DNA of 32,977 nucleotides from Pseudomonadales bacterium (lineage in GTDB: Bacteria; Pseudomonadota; Gammaproteobacteria; Pseudomonadales; Azotimanducaceae). This document shows positions 1 through 8,779 of this stretch, piece by piece (position 1 is the stretch's first letter; each line of letters opens with the position of its first letter). The DNA lies in NCBI GenBank assembly GCA_007130155.1, contig SLTB01000172.1:1-32977 (forward strand), given 5' to 3'. A program made the translations under genes and the position numbers. The notes under the pieces are model-generated. The model searched no databases. It was given only the letters and a program-made list of their open reading frames with translations, and was not told the DNA's origin.

Positions 1-125
1 GGAGCGGATTTATCCGCGAATGACCCCGCAAGTCATTGATTTCTGGCAGTCCATTCGCGGCTGAAGCCGCTCCCACGGAGTCTTGCCAACCTTTTGCGAC
101 ACCCTCTGAAGCCGCTCCCACAGTC
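1..125. repeat. REP-like inverted repeats (GGAGCGGATTTATCCGCGAATGA ... CATTCGCGGCTGAAGCCGCTCCCAC, plus a third CTGAAGCCGCTCCCACAG)
   Basis: Inverted arms GGAGCGG/CCGCTCC and GCGAATGA/CATTCGC read directly; resembles the GTGGGAGCGGnnnnCCGC REP class of pseudomonads/xanthomonads. Confidence 0.8.
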
Positions 126-127
126 GT

Positions 128-1039
128 TCACCGCTCCCCGATCAGCAGCAACTCCAACAATGCCTTCTGGGAATGCAGCCGGTTGCCGGCTTCCTCGAAT
201 ACCACTGCGCGCGGATCCTCGAGTAGGTCTTCGGCGATTTCCTGGCCGCGCTTGGCTGGCAGGCAGTGCATGAAAAGCACGTCTTTCGAAGCTAGATCCA
301 GCAGTCTGCTGGTGATCTGAAAACCCTGGAAGGCCCGCAGCCGAAGCAGTTGCTCGCTTTCGTGACCCATGGACGACCAGACGTCGGTTACCACAAGGTC
401 TGCATCCTTCACCGCTTCCTCGGGGTTGGTCACGAGTCGGGTGCGGCTGCCGTAGCGGACCACCCAGTCGGCGTTGGGGCGGAAGCGCTCTGGCGAGGCT
501 ACCGTCAGATCGAACTGGTAGACGTGGGAGGCAATGATGTAGCTTTTGCACATGTTGAAGCCGTCGCCCACGAATGCCACTTTGGCATCGCGTATGGGGC
601 CACGATGGTCGAAGTAGGTCTGCATGTCGGCGAGGATCTGGCAGGGGTGCTGCAGCGACGACATGGCGTTGATCACGGGCACCGAGGCGGCAGCGGCGAA
701 GGTGTCGATCTTGTTCTGATCCGGGGTGCGGATCATGATCACGTCCACCATCTCCGACAGCACCTTGGCGGCGTCGTCGGCCAGTTCGCCGCGACCGAGC
801 TGGGTATCGTTCTCGGAGAGGAACAGGGCGTGACCCCCGAGCTGGGTCATGCCGGCCTCGAAGGCCACCCGCGTCCGCGTCGACGGCTGTTCGAAGATCA
901 TCGCCAGGGTGCGGCCGCGCAGTGGCTCGTAGCGCAGCCCGCGCCGATGCATCTGCTTGAGCTCGCTGGCGCGGGCCACCAGTCGTTCGTGGGTGGCGAT
1001 ATCGAAGTCGTCGAGCGAAATAAAATGCCGCAAAGTCAT
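128..1039 (-). CDS. argF: Ornithine carbamoyltransferase
   Basis: MTLRHFISLDDF..., FEQPSTRTRVAFEAGMTQLGGHALFL, SSLQHPCQILADMQT, DVWSSMGHESE, FMHCLPAKRGQEI motifs. Confidence 0.97.
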   Translation of the reverse strand: MTLRHFISLDDFDIATHERLVARASELKQMHRRGLRYEPLRGRTLAMIFEQPSTRTRVAFEAGMTQLGGHALFLSENDTQLGRGELADDAAKVLSEMVDVIMIRTPDQNKIDTFAAAASVPVINAMSSLQHPCQILADMQTYFDHRGPIRDAKVAFVGDGFNMCKSYIIASHVYQFDLTVASPERFRPNADWVVRYGSRTRLVTNPEEAVKDADLVVTDVWSSMGHESEQLLRLRAFQGFQITSRLLDLASKDVLFMHCLPAKRGQEIAEDLLEDPRAVVFEEAGNRLHSQKALLELLLIGER

Positions 1040-1077
1040 GGCTTAGAACCGAATGCTGGATGTCTCGGGATGAGGCG

Positions 1078-2247
1078 TCAGGGAAGGGCGTGGATCAGGT
1101 CCGCCAGGCGCTCGACAAGTTCGTCGGCTTCGTCATCGCTCAATATCAACGGCGGCAGTAACCGTACCACCCGCTCCTGGGTGACGTTGATGAGGAGCCC
1201 GGCGGCGAGGGCGTCGCCCACCAGCTTCGGCGCGGCGGCCGTCAGCTCGATGCCGATCATCAGACCGAGGCCGCGGATCTCCACCACCTGATTGCTTCCG
1301 TTGAGGGCCTTGGCAAGGCCCCCACGGATGCGTTCGCCCAGTGCATCGGCGCGGGCGTAGAGGCCATCCTCGAGGGCATCGAGGGTGGCCAGGGCAGCGG
1401 CGGAAGCCAGCGGATTGCCGCCGAAGGTGGAGCCGTGATTGCCCGGTCCGAACACTTCTGCAGCTTTGCCCTGGGCCATGCAGACGCCAATGGGTACGCC
1501 GTTGGCAATGCCCTTGGCCACCGTCACGACGTCGGGAAGGATGGCCGTATGCTGATAGGCAAACAGGCGTCCGGTGCGGCCGGCGCCGGACTGCACTTCG
1601 TCGAGCATCAGCAGCCAGTCCTGGGCGTCGCAGATCTCCCGCAGTGCCTCCAGATATCCGGGAGGCGGCAGCACGATACCGCCTTCACCCTGGATCGGCT
1701 CGACCAGCACTGCGACCACTTCCTGCTGATTGGCCGCGATGCGGTGGATGGCTTCCAGATCGCCGAAGGGGGCGCGCACGAAGCCTTTCAGCAGGGGCTC
1801 GAAACCAGCCTGCACCTTGCGGCTGCCGGTGGCGGTCAGGGTGGCCATGGTACGGCCGTGGAAGGCACCTTCCATGACGATGATGGTGGGCTGCTTGAAG
1901 CCTTTCTTGTGGCCGTAAAGTCGGGCGATCTTGATCGCCGCCTCGTTGGCTTCGGCGCCGGAATTGCCGAAGAAGGCCTTATCCATGCTGGCGGCGGCGC
2001 AGAGGCGTTCGGCCAATTGCTCCTGCAGCGGAATACGGTACAGATTGGAGGTATGGATCAGCGTGCGGGCCTGATGGGCAATGGCCTCGGCGACGCCGGC
2101 ATGGGCGTGACCGAGACCGCACACGGCGATGCCGGACAGGGCATCAAGGTAGCGCCGGCCATCGGTATCCACCAGCCATGCACCTTCGCCGTGCTCGAAT
2201 GCCACGGGCAGACGCCCGTAGGTCTGCATCAAGGCCGAATCGTTCAT
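1078..2247 (-). CDS. argD: Acetylornithine/succinyldiaminopimelate aminotransferase; ORF extends to 2388 but start is probably ATG at 2247 (MNDSALMQTYGRLPVAFEHGEG)
   Basis: Class-III PLP aminotransferase motifs: FFGNSGAEANEAAIKIAR, LDEVQSGAGRTG, TVAKGIANGVPIG, HGSTFGGNPLA; adjacent to argF. Confidence 0.95.
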   Translation of the reverse strand: MNDSALMQTYGRLPVAFEHGEGAWLVDTDGRRYLDALSGIAVCGLGHAHAGVAEAIAHQARTLIHTSNLYRIPLQEQLAERLCAAASMDKAFFGNSGAEANEAAIKIARLYGHKKGFKQPTIIVMEGAFHGRTMATLTATGSRKVQAGFEPLLKGFVRAPFGDLEAIHRIAANQQEVVAVLVEPIQGEGGIVLPPPGYLEALREICDAQDWLLMLDEVQSGAGRTGRLFAYQHTAILPDVVTVAKGIANGVPIGVCMAQGKAAEVFGPGNHGSTFGGNPLASAAALATLDALEDGLYARADALGERIRGGLAKALNGSNQVVEIRGLGLMIGIELTAAAPKLVGDALAAGLLINVTQERVVRLLPPLILSDDEADELVERLADLIHALP

Positions 2248-2327
2248 GGTCCCCGGTTGCTCCCTGGACCGTACAATGCAGAGGTCCTCAATGGGCCTCA
2301 CAATAGATAGACAGGTCCGAAATGACA

Positions 2328-2350
2328 TCCGGCGGCTGATGGCCGCCGGA
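2328..2350. promoter_or_regulatory. Inverted repeat TCCGGCGGC-TGATG-GCCGCCGGA in the argD/hyuB divergent intergenic region
   Basis: Perfect 9-bp arms with 5-nt loop read from sequence. Confidence 0.55.
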
Positions 2351-2419
2351 AAACCGCGCACTATAGCGACGAGCCGGGCCCCGTGCAATCAATGAGAGAG
2401 GCAGGTTCGAGGAGGTGAC

Positions 2420-4009
2420 TTGGACGGCATTGAACTGGCGCTGTTGACCCGCCGCACCCAGGCCATTTGCGACGAGATGGGCGTCGTGCTCCGCCGGACG
2501 GCGTTTTCGCCGAACATCAAGGACCGGCTGGATTACTCCTGCGCCCTGTTCGACGCCAGGGGCGAACTCTTCGCTCAGGCTGCCCATATTCCGGTGCACC
2601 TCGGGAGCATGGCCTATGCCATGGCTGACGTGGTGGCGACCATCTGCTGGCAGCCCGGTGATGTGGCCATGTTCAATGACCCCTACCTGGGCGGAACCCA
2701 TCTGCCGGATGTGACAGTGGTGACGCCGGTGTTCGTCGGAGGCCATCATGTGGGCTTTGCCGCCAACCGCGCCCACCATGCGGACATCGGGTCCGACCAG
2801 CCGGGCTCCATGCCCCTGTCCCGGACGCTTGCGGAGGAGGGTGTGATCATTGCGCCCATGCTGTTGCTGCGGGATGGAGAAGTGCCTGAAGAGGCGGCGG
2901 CCGTTCTGGCCCGCCTGTCCGGTGACGGCGACGGTGACAGTGGCCCCGGCGTTGATAGCGTGGAGGGCTGGCAGCAGCGCCCGCAGCTGGCGGACTTTCT
3001 GGCACAGCTGTCCAGCGCCCGGGTGGGTGCGAAGCGCATGGCAGAATTGGTGCAGAGCCTGGGCGTGACAGGCTTTGCTGCCGGTGTCGACGCCGTCAAC
3101 GACTACGCCGAGCGCTTGGCCCGAGAGGCCCTGGCGGCGCTGCCTTTCGGCGAGTGGTATGCCGAGGATGTTCTCGACGGCGACGGTCTCGGGGTCATGG
3201 ATGTTCCGATTCGCGTCCGCATCACGGTAGCCGAAGAGGGTGTGGAGGTGGACTTCAGCGGCACGGGCGGGCAGGTAGGCGGCAATCTGAACTGTCCGCT
3301 ATCGGTGGCCGCTGCCGCAGTCTTCTACGTCTTTCGCTGTCTCATGCCTGCCCATACGCCGGCGACGGCAGGTTCGTTCAGGCCCATTCGACTGCGCGCG
3401 CCCCTCGGTTGCCTGCTCAATGCCGAAAGACCGGCGGCGGTAGCCGCGGGTAATGTGGAAACTTCCATGCGGGTGGTGGATGTGCTGCTGAAGGCCTTGG
3501 CACCGGCACTTCCCGACCGGATACCGGCGGCATCCCAGGGCACCATGAACAATCTGGCCATGGGCGCCCGCGGCGTGGATGGCGACTGGGACTATTATGA
3601 GACCCTGGCCGGCGGCACCGGTGCCCATGCGGGTGGAGCAGGGTTGCATGCCGTACATTCGCACATGACCAATACGCTGAACACCCCAGTGGAGAGCCTC
3701 GAGTCCCACTATCCCCTGCAGGTGGAGCGCTACGCGCTTCGCCAGGGCTCTGGAGGGGCTGGTCAGTTTCCCGGTGGCGACGGCGTGGTGCGGGTCTACC
3801 GCTTCCTGGCCCCGGCCCAGATCAGTCTGCTCACCGAACGACGGCGGCATGCGCCCTGGGGATTGGCCGGGGGCAGCGATGGCGCCCCGGGTGCTGCTTG
3901 GCTCAACGACGAGCCGTTGCCCGGCAAAGCCAGCTTCCGGGTCGAGACGGGGGACGTGCTACGTATCGAAACCCCCGGAGGCGGAGGTTACGGGGTGCCG
4001 GAGCATTAA
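2420..4009 (+). CDS. Hydantoinase B/oxoprolinase (HyuB) family protein, TTG start
   Basis: RRTAFSPNIKDRLDYSCALFDARGEL, HIPVHLGSM, GDVAMFNDPYLGGTHLPDVTVVTPVF, AHHADIGSDQPGSMP, FPGGDGVVRVYRF, ETPGGGGYGVP typical of HyuB. Confidence 0.93.
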   Translation: MDGIELALLTRRTQAICDEMGVVLRRTAFSPNIKDRLDYSCALFDARGELFAQAAHIPVHLGSMAYAMADVVATICWQPGDVAMFNDPYLGGTHLPDVTVVTPVFVGGHHVGFAANRAHHADIGSDQPGSMPLSRTLAEEGVIIAPMLLLRDGEVPEEAAAVLARLSGDGDGDSGPGVDSVEGWQQRPQLADFLAQLSSARVGAKRMAELVQSLGVTGFAAGVDAVNDYAERLAREALAALPFGEWYAEDVLDGDGLGVMDVPIRVRITVAEEGVEVDFSGTGGQVGGNLNCPLSVAAAAVFYVFRCLMPAHTPATAGSFRPIRLRAPLGCLLNAERPAAVAAGNVETSMRVVDVLLKALAPALPDRIPAASQGTMNNLAMGARGVDGDWDYYETLAGGTGAHAGGAGLHAVHSHMTNTLNTPVESLESHYPLQVERYALRQGSGGAGQFPGGDGVVRVYRFLAPAQISLLTERRRHAPWGLAGGSDGAPGAAWLNDEPLPGKASFRVETGDVLRIETPGGGGYGVPEH

Positions 4010-4013
4010 CTGA

Positions 4014-4133
4014 GGGAGCGCGCGCTTGGCGCGCGATCGCCCGCAGGGTGTGCTCCATGAGGCTGTGGCAGCGGCCTGATGCTGTCCCTTGTGGGAGCGC
4101 GCGATCGCCCGCAGGGCGCACGTCCATGAGCGC
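4014..4133. repeat. Two direct REP-like units (GGGAGCGCGCG...GATCGCCCGCAGGG...CCATGAG)
   Basis: GATCGCCCGCAGGGTGTGCTCCATGAGGC and GATCGCCCGCAGGGCGCACGTCCATGAGCGC, each preceded by GGGAGCGCGCG. Confidence 0.85.
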
Positions 4134-4142
4134 TACCCGCGT

Positions 4143-5348
4143 CTACAGAACTGTCTGCATTCGGCGGATACCTGCCTCGAGCATTTCAGGCGCGCAGCCG
4201 AAATTGAAACGGACGAAGCCCGGGCTGCCGAACTGGGCGCCTGGCGACAGGCCGACACCGGCAGCCTCGAAGAAGCGATGGGGGTCGTCCACGTCCAGTG
4301 CCCTGGCGTCGATCCAGGCCAGACAGGTGGCTTCCACCGGCGTCATCGTGAGCCCCGGCATGGCGTTGACGGCGGCCTGCAGTCGATCCCGATTGGCGCG
4401 CAGCCGTTGCAGCAGGGCTTGGAGCCAGGGCCCGCCGTGGCGGTAGGCGGCCTCGGCTGCGGTGATGGCCAGGGGCCCCACGTGGGCGAGGAAGCCGTTG
4501 CCGGCGGCCTTGAAGCGGCGGCGCAGGTCGGCATCCGGAATGACAGCGAAGGCGCAGCCGAGTCCGGGCATGTTGTAGGTCTTGGTGGGCGCCATCAGAG
4601 TAATGCTTCGGCGAGCGATTTCCGGCGCCAGGCTGGCAATGGGCAGATGCCGGCTTTCAGGATCCAGAATCAACCCGGCATGGATCTCGTCGCTAACCAG
4701 GATCAGGTCGTGGCGTTCGGCGAAAGCAGCCAGTTCCAACAGCTCCGGGCGGGTGTAGACGCGGCCGGTGGGGTTATGGGGATTGCTGAGCAGGAAGCCC
4801 CGAGTTCGCGCATCGATGTCAGTCTGAACGTGTTCGAGATCCATCTCCCAGCGTTGGCCGCGCAAGGCCAGATGGGCGTCCACCCGTCGACGGTGGGCGT
4901 TGGCCGGCGCTTCGAGGAACGGATGATAGATGGGCACGGCAGTGATGATGCCGTCGCCAGGTTCGCCCAGGGTCCGGCAGGCGACGTTCAGGCCAGGTAC
5001 CACCCCGGGCAGCCACAGCAGCCATTCGGGTGCCACCTGCCAGTCATAGTCCCGGGCCATTTGTTCGATGACCTGTTGGCGCAGCGAATCGCTGACATTG
5101 GTATAGCCGAAAATGCCGTGGTCGATGCGCGCGTGCAGCGCCGCGATCACTGCCGGCGGCGATGGGAACTCCATGTCGGCCACCCAGAATGGCAGGACGT
5201 CGCTTCCCGCGTAGCGCTCCCATTTGGTGGCCGCAGTGTCGCGGCGGTCCCAAGCGGTGTTGAAAGTGTTATCGAAGGTGTTATCGAAGGCGTTATCGAT
5301 GCTGCTGGGCATGGGCAGAACCTGCAGAATTTGGACAGATTGCGGCAT
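4143..5348 (-). CDS. MalY/PatB family PLP aminotransferase / cystathionine beta-lyase
   Basis: FNTAWDRRDTAATKWERYAGSDVLPFWVADMEFPSPPAV, NPHNPTGRVYTRPEL, LVSDEIHAGLIL, APTKTYNMPGL. Confidence 0.93.
   Translation of the reverse strand: MPQSVQILQVLPMPSSIDNAFDNTFDNTFNTAWDRRDTAATKWERYAGSDVLPFWVADMEFPSPPAVIAALHARIDHGIFGYTNVSDSLRQQVIEQMARDYDWQVAPEWLLWLPGVVPGLNVACRTLGEPGDGIITAVPIYHPFLEAPANAHRRRVDAHLALRGQRWEMDLEHVQTDIDARTRGFLLSNPHNPTGRVYTRPELLELAAFAERHDLILVSDEIHAGLILDPESRHLPIASLAPEIARRSITLMAPTKTYNMPGLGCAFAVIPDADLRRRFKAAGNGFLAHVGPLAITAAEAAYRHGGPWLQALLQRLRANRDRLQAAVNAMPGLTMTPVEATCLAWIDARALDVDDPHRFFEAAGVGLSPGAQFGSPGFVRFNFGCAPEMLEAGIRRMQTVL
5266..5301 (-). repeat. 12-bp in-frame tandem repeat (about 3 units of GTGTTATCGAAG on + strand) in the 5' end of the malY/patB-like gene, encoding FDNTFDNTFDNA
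   Basis: GTGTTATCGAAG GTGTTATCGAAG GCGTTATCGATG read directly. Confidence 0.85.
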
Positions 5349-5414
5349 GAAGAGGAGAATACACCCATGACCTACTCGTCATACCCGTAAGATCAGTCAA
5401 CCACGAGGACGACC

Positions 5415-5762
5415 ATGGACATCATGGAGACTCTGCGCGAGCAGATTGAAAGCAATCCCATCATTCTTTATATGAAGGGTTCGCCCCAAGCGCCGCAGTG
5501 TGGGTTCAGTGCCAGAACGGTTCAGGCGGTCATGGCCTGCGGGCAGCGTTTCGCTTTTGTGGACATCCTGTCCCACCCTGAGATTCGCGCCAACCTGCCG
5601 GCCTATGGTGACTGGCCCACCTTCCCCCAGCTCTGGGTGGAAGGCGAACTGGTAGGTGGCTGCGACATCGTCGCCGAGATGTTCGAGAACGGTGAGCTGC
5701 AGGAGCTGATCAAGGCCGCCGGCGAGCGTGCCGCAGCAGCCGAGGAGGCAAAGGAAGGCTGA
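5415..5762 (+). CDS. grxD: Grx4-family monothiol glutaredoxin
   Basis: CGFS active site; FAFVDILSHPEIRANLPAYGDWPTFPQLWVEGELVGGCDIVAEM. Confidence 0.97.
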   Translation: MDIMETLREQIESNPIILYMKGSPQAPQCGFSARTVQAVMACGQRFAFVDILSHPEIRANLPAYGDWPTFPQLWVEGELVGGCDIVAEMFENGELQELIKAAGERAAAAEEAKEG

Positions 5763-5773
5763 ATGGCTGCCCG

Positions 5774-5813
5774 GCTCAAGTGGCTCCCACTGCGTCGTGG
5801 GAGGCGCTTGAGC
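5774..5813. terminator. Long inverted repeat between convergent grxD and bfr, likely bidirectional terminator/REP-like
   Basis: GCTCAAG-TGGCTCCCAC-TGCGTC-GTGGGAGGCG-CTTGAGC. Confidence 0.65.
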
Positions 5814-5831
5814 GAGGCTCCCGTGAGGGGA

Positions 5832-6302
5832 TCAGTCCGCCGCTGACTGCAGATAGTTCTCCAGGCCCATGCTGTCCATGAGCGCCAGCTGGGTTTCGAG
5901 CCAATCCACATGTTCCTCCTCGGAATCGAGAATTCTGCGGAAGAGGTCGCGGCTGACGAAGTCGCGGGCCCCCTCGGACATGATGACCCCGTCGCGCAGG
6001 TCGGGGAGGGCCTCCATCTCCAGCGCCAGGTCACATTCGATGATCTCGCGGACGTTCTCGCCGATTTTCAGCCTGCCAAGATCCTGCAGGTTGGGGAGAC
6101 CCTCCAGGAACAGGATGCGTTTGACCAGTTCATCGGCGTGCTTCATCTCGTCGATGGATTCCTCGTACTCGTGCTTGCCGAGCCGTGTGAAACCCTGATC
6201 GTCGAGCATGCGGGCGTGGAGGAAGTACTGGTTGATGGCCACCAGTTCGTTGCCCAGGACCTTGTTGAGCTGAGCGATGACCTTTGGATCACCCTTCATC
6301 AC
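5832..6302 (-). CDS. bfr: Bacterioferritin
   Basis: [78 protein letters not shown]. Confidence 0.97.
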   Translation of the reverse strand: MMKGDPKVIAQLNKVLGNELVAINQYFLHARMLDDQGFTRLGKHEYEESIDEMKHADELVKRILFLEGLPNLQDLGRLKIGENVREIIECDLALEMEALPDLRDGVIMSEGARDFVSRDLFRRILDSEEEHVDWLETQLALMDSMGLENYLQSAAD

Positions 6303-6386
6303 GACCTCTCGTGGCTATTTGAAGAGCTGCCATCATCGCTTCGGAAGAGGTCGGGGTCAAGCGTAAGTCATTGTTTGAAAAGGATA

Positions 6387-6405
6387 ATGCAAACGAGAAG
6401 CGATC
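6387..6405. promoter_or_regulatory. Putative degenerate Fur-type iron box upstream of bfr
   Basis: ATGCAAACGAGAAGCGATC resembles the box upstream of bfd (ATGCAAATGAGAACGATTGTC). Confidence 0.45.
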
Positions 6406-6436
6406 GCGTTGACGCGTTGTTGTAGCGGATTGTAAC

Positions 6437-6646
6437 TCAGGCGACGGCGCTGACTTCGGTGGCGAGATCGAAGCAGAACTCGGAGGCCAGCGTATTCTCG
6501 ATGACCCGGCAGGCGTCGTCGGCGCACTTGCCGCAGCAGGTGGCCACTTCGAGCTCCATCACCAAATGATCGAGGCTGCGGGCGCCCGAGCGTACGGCGG
6601 CGGCAATGGCACGTTCATTGACCTGGTTGCAGATGCAGACGTACAA
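6437..6646 (-). CDS. bfd: Bacterioferritin-associated ferredoxin ([2Fe-2S])
   Basis: MYVCICNQVNERAIAAAVRSGA...CCGKCADDACRVI; C-x-C...C-x2-C arrangement. Confidence 0.96.
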   Translation of the reverse strand: MYVCICNQVNERAIAAAVRSGARSLDHLVMELEVATCCGKCADDACRVIENTLASEFCFDLATEVSAVA

Positions 6647-6705
6647 CAGACACCTCTCGCAGCCATGGCTCTCAACACAGGAGTTCGAGCCCGATACGAA
6701 AGTTG

Positions 6706-6728
6706 ATGCAAATGAGAACGATTGTCAA
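6706..6728. promoter_or_regulatory. Putative Fur box upstream of bfd
   Basis: ATGCAAATGAGAACGATTGTCAA; close to AATGAGAATnATTnTCA-type Fur sites. Confidence 0.65.
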
Positions 6729-6730
6729 TA

Positions 6731-7393
6731 TCAAACGTCCTCTCGATCCTGAGAGATCTGAAACCCGGCATCCTGGAAGCGATTAACGATGACGCAGAAC
6801 AGTTCCGCCGTCTTTTGGGCATCGTAGAGCGCGGAGTGGGCCTCCGCGGCATCAAAGGGAACCGCGGCCGCTTCGCAGGCCTTGGCGAGGACGGTCTGAC
6901 CGAAGGCAACGCCGCCTAAGGTGGCGGTGTCGAAGCTGGAGAAGGGATGGAAGGGATTGCGCTTGATCTGCTGGCGGATGGCGGCGGCCTGCACGAAGCC
7001 GTTGTCGAAGTGAGCGTTGTGGCCCACGAGCACTGCCCGCTTGCAGCCCGCTGCTCGCACCGCCTGCCGCACCACCCGGAACACTTCCATCAAGGCCTCG
7101 CGCTCGGGCAGGGCGCCACGCAGCGGGTGGTAGGGGTCGATGCCGGTGAACTCCAGGGCTGCCGTTTCGATATTGGAGCCCTCGAAGGGTTCCACATGCA
7201 CGTTCATGGCGGTCGTGGGCCTGAGGCGACCGTCGGCATCGAACTCGAAGGTGACGGCAGCGATTTCGAGCAGGGCATCGGTGCTGGCGTTGAATCCACC
7301 GGTTTCCACATCCACCGCCACCGGCAGAAAGCCACGGAACCGCTTGGCCATGATGGGCATGGATGGATGATCCGTGGAAGACGGCAGTGACAT
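6731..7393 (-). CDS. rnt: Ribonuclease T; likely start 7393 rather than 7513
   Basis: FLPVAVDVETGGFNASTDALLEIAAVTF, LVGHNAHFDNGFVQAA, HSALYDAQKTAELF: DEDDh exonuclease motifs. Confidence 0.95.
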   Translation of the reverse strand: MSLPSSTDHPSMPIMAKRFRGFLPVAVDVETGGFNASTDALLEIAAVTFEFDADGRLRPTTAMNVHVEPFEGSNIETAALEFTGIDPYHPLRGALPEREALMEVFRVVRQAVRAAGCKRAVLVGHNAHFDNGFVQAAAIRQQIKRNPFHPFSSFDTATLGGVAFGQTVLAKACEAAAVPFDAAEAHSALYDAQKTAELFCVIVNRFQDAGFQISQDREDV

Positions 7394-7475
7394 GAGACCT
7401 CTCTGTTGGCGGCGGTGCTGATTTGGGATCGGCAACGCGCTTCCGCCGCCGAGGGGCGAAAGGGTACCATTGCCG

Positions 7476-7515
7476 CCCCGCGCAAGGCGGTATTCCCCCG
7501 CGTAAGGCGGCACTC
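7476..7515. repeat. 20-bp tandem direct repeat upstream of argG
   Basis: CCCCGCGCAAGGCGGTATTC / CCCCGCGTAAGGCGGCACTC (3 mismatches in 20). Confidence 0.85.
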
Positions 7516-7537
7516 AGGGTAGCAGGAGTCTCAGGGC

Positions 7538-8752
7538 GTGAAGAAAGTGGTGTTGGCATATTCCGGCGGTCTCGACACTTCGGTGATTCTGAAGTGGCTG
7601 CAGGAAACGTACGGCTGCGAAGTGGTGACCTTTACGGCCGACTTGGGCCAGGGTGGAGAGGTGGAACCGGCGCGCGAGAAGGCGCAGGCCATGGGTGCCA
7701 GTGAGATCTTCATCGAGGACCTGCGTGAGGACTTCGTGCGCGATTATGTGTTTCCCATGTTTCGCGCCAACACCGTCTATGAGGGTGAGTATCTGCTCGG
7801 CACCTCCATCGCCCGGCCGCTGATCGCCCGTCGCTTGGTGGAGATCGCTGCCGCCACCGGGGCTGAAGCCATCGCTCACGGCGCGACCGGAAAGGGCAAT
7901 GATCAGGTCCGTTTCGAACTCAACGCTTATGCATTGAATCCGGAGATCAAGGTCATCGCGCCCTGGCGTGACTGGGACCTTCATTCCCGGGATGCGCTGA
8001 TGGACTTCTGCGAGCAGCACCAGATTCCTGTTCAGCGCTTCACTCAGGGCGATAAGCCCCCTTATTCCATGGACGCCAACCTTCTGCACATTTCCTATGA
8101 GGGTGGTGAGCTGGAGGATCCCTGGACGGCGCCGGATTCTGCCATGTGGCGGATGACGGTGAATCCCGAGGACGCCCCCGAGGCCGGCGTCGAGTTCACG
8201 ATGGGCTTCCGCCAGGGTGATGCGGTGACGCTGGATGGTGAAGAACTGACTCCGGCTGCCATGCTCACTCGCCTCAACGAACTGGGGGGTGCCCATGGGG
8301 TGGGTCGCATCGACATCGTCGAGAACCGCTACGTGGGCATGAAGTCCCGCGGCTGCTACGAAACCCCTGGGGGGACGCTGCTTTTGAAGGCGCATCGGGC
8401 CATCGAGTCCATCACCCTGGATCGTGAAGTGGCGCATCTGAAGGATTCCCTGATGCCGCGCTATGCGGAGATGATCTACAACGGCTACTGGTTTGCGCCG
8501 GAGCGGATGGCCCTGCAGGCGCTGATCGACAACACTCAAGAGGCTGTGAACGGCGAAGTGCGCCTGAGGCTGTATCGGGGCAATATCCAGCTGCTGGGGC
8601 GCCGTTCGGCGACGGACAGCCTCTACGATGAGAACGTGGTCACTTTCGAGGATGATGCAGGCGCCTACAATCAGGCCGATGCAACCGGCTTCATTCGCTT
8701 GAACGCCCTGCGTCTGCGAACCGCGGCGGCAAGGGAGCGACGCGGTTCGTGA
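7538..8752 (+). CDS. argG: Argininosuccinate synthase (GTG start)
   Basis: [40 protein letters not shown]-like [19 protein letters not shown]. Confidence 0.98.
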   Translation: MKKVVLAYSGGLDTSVILKWLQETYGCEVVTFTADLGQGGEVEPAREKAQAMGASEIFIEDLREDFVRDYVFPMFRANTVYEGEYLLGTSIARPLIARRLVEIAAATGAEAIAHGATGKGNDQVRFELNAYALNPEIKVIAPWRDWDLHSRDALMDFCEQHQIPVQRFTQGDKPPYSMDANLLHISYEGGELEDPWTAPDSAMWRMTVNPEDAPEAGVEFTMGFRQGDAVTLDGEELTPAAMLTRLNELGGAHGVGRIDIVENRYVGMKSRGCYETPGGTLLLKAHRAIESITLDREVAHLKDSLMPRYAEMIYNGYWFAPERMALQALIDNTQEAVNGEVRLRLYRGNIQLLGRRSATDSLYDENVVTFEDDAGAYNQADATGFIRLNALRLRTAAARERRGS

Positions 8753-8779
8753 AGCTCCGGCTGCTGGAGGGATGGATTC

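Noticed and set aside
350-1291. 313-aa plus-strand ORF opposite argF
   Set aside because: Antisense shadow ORF; argF is unambiguous on the minus strand.
4010-4140. CRISPR-like repeats near hyuB
   Set aside because: Only two diverged units without uniform spacers; REP-like hairpins explain them, and no cas genes are present.
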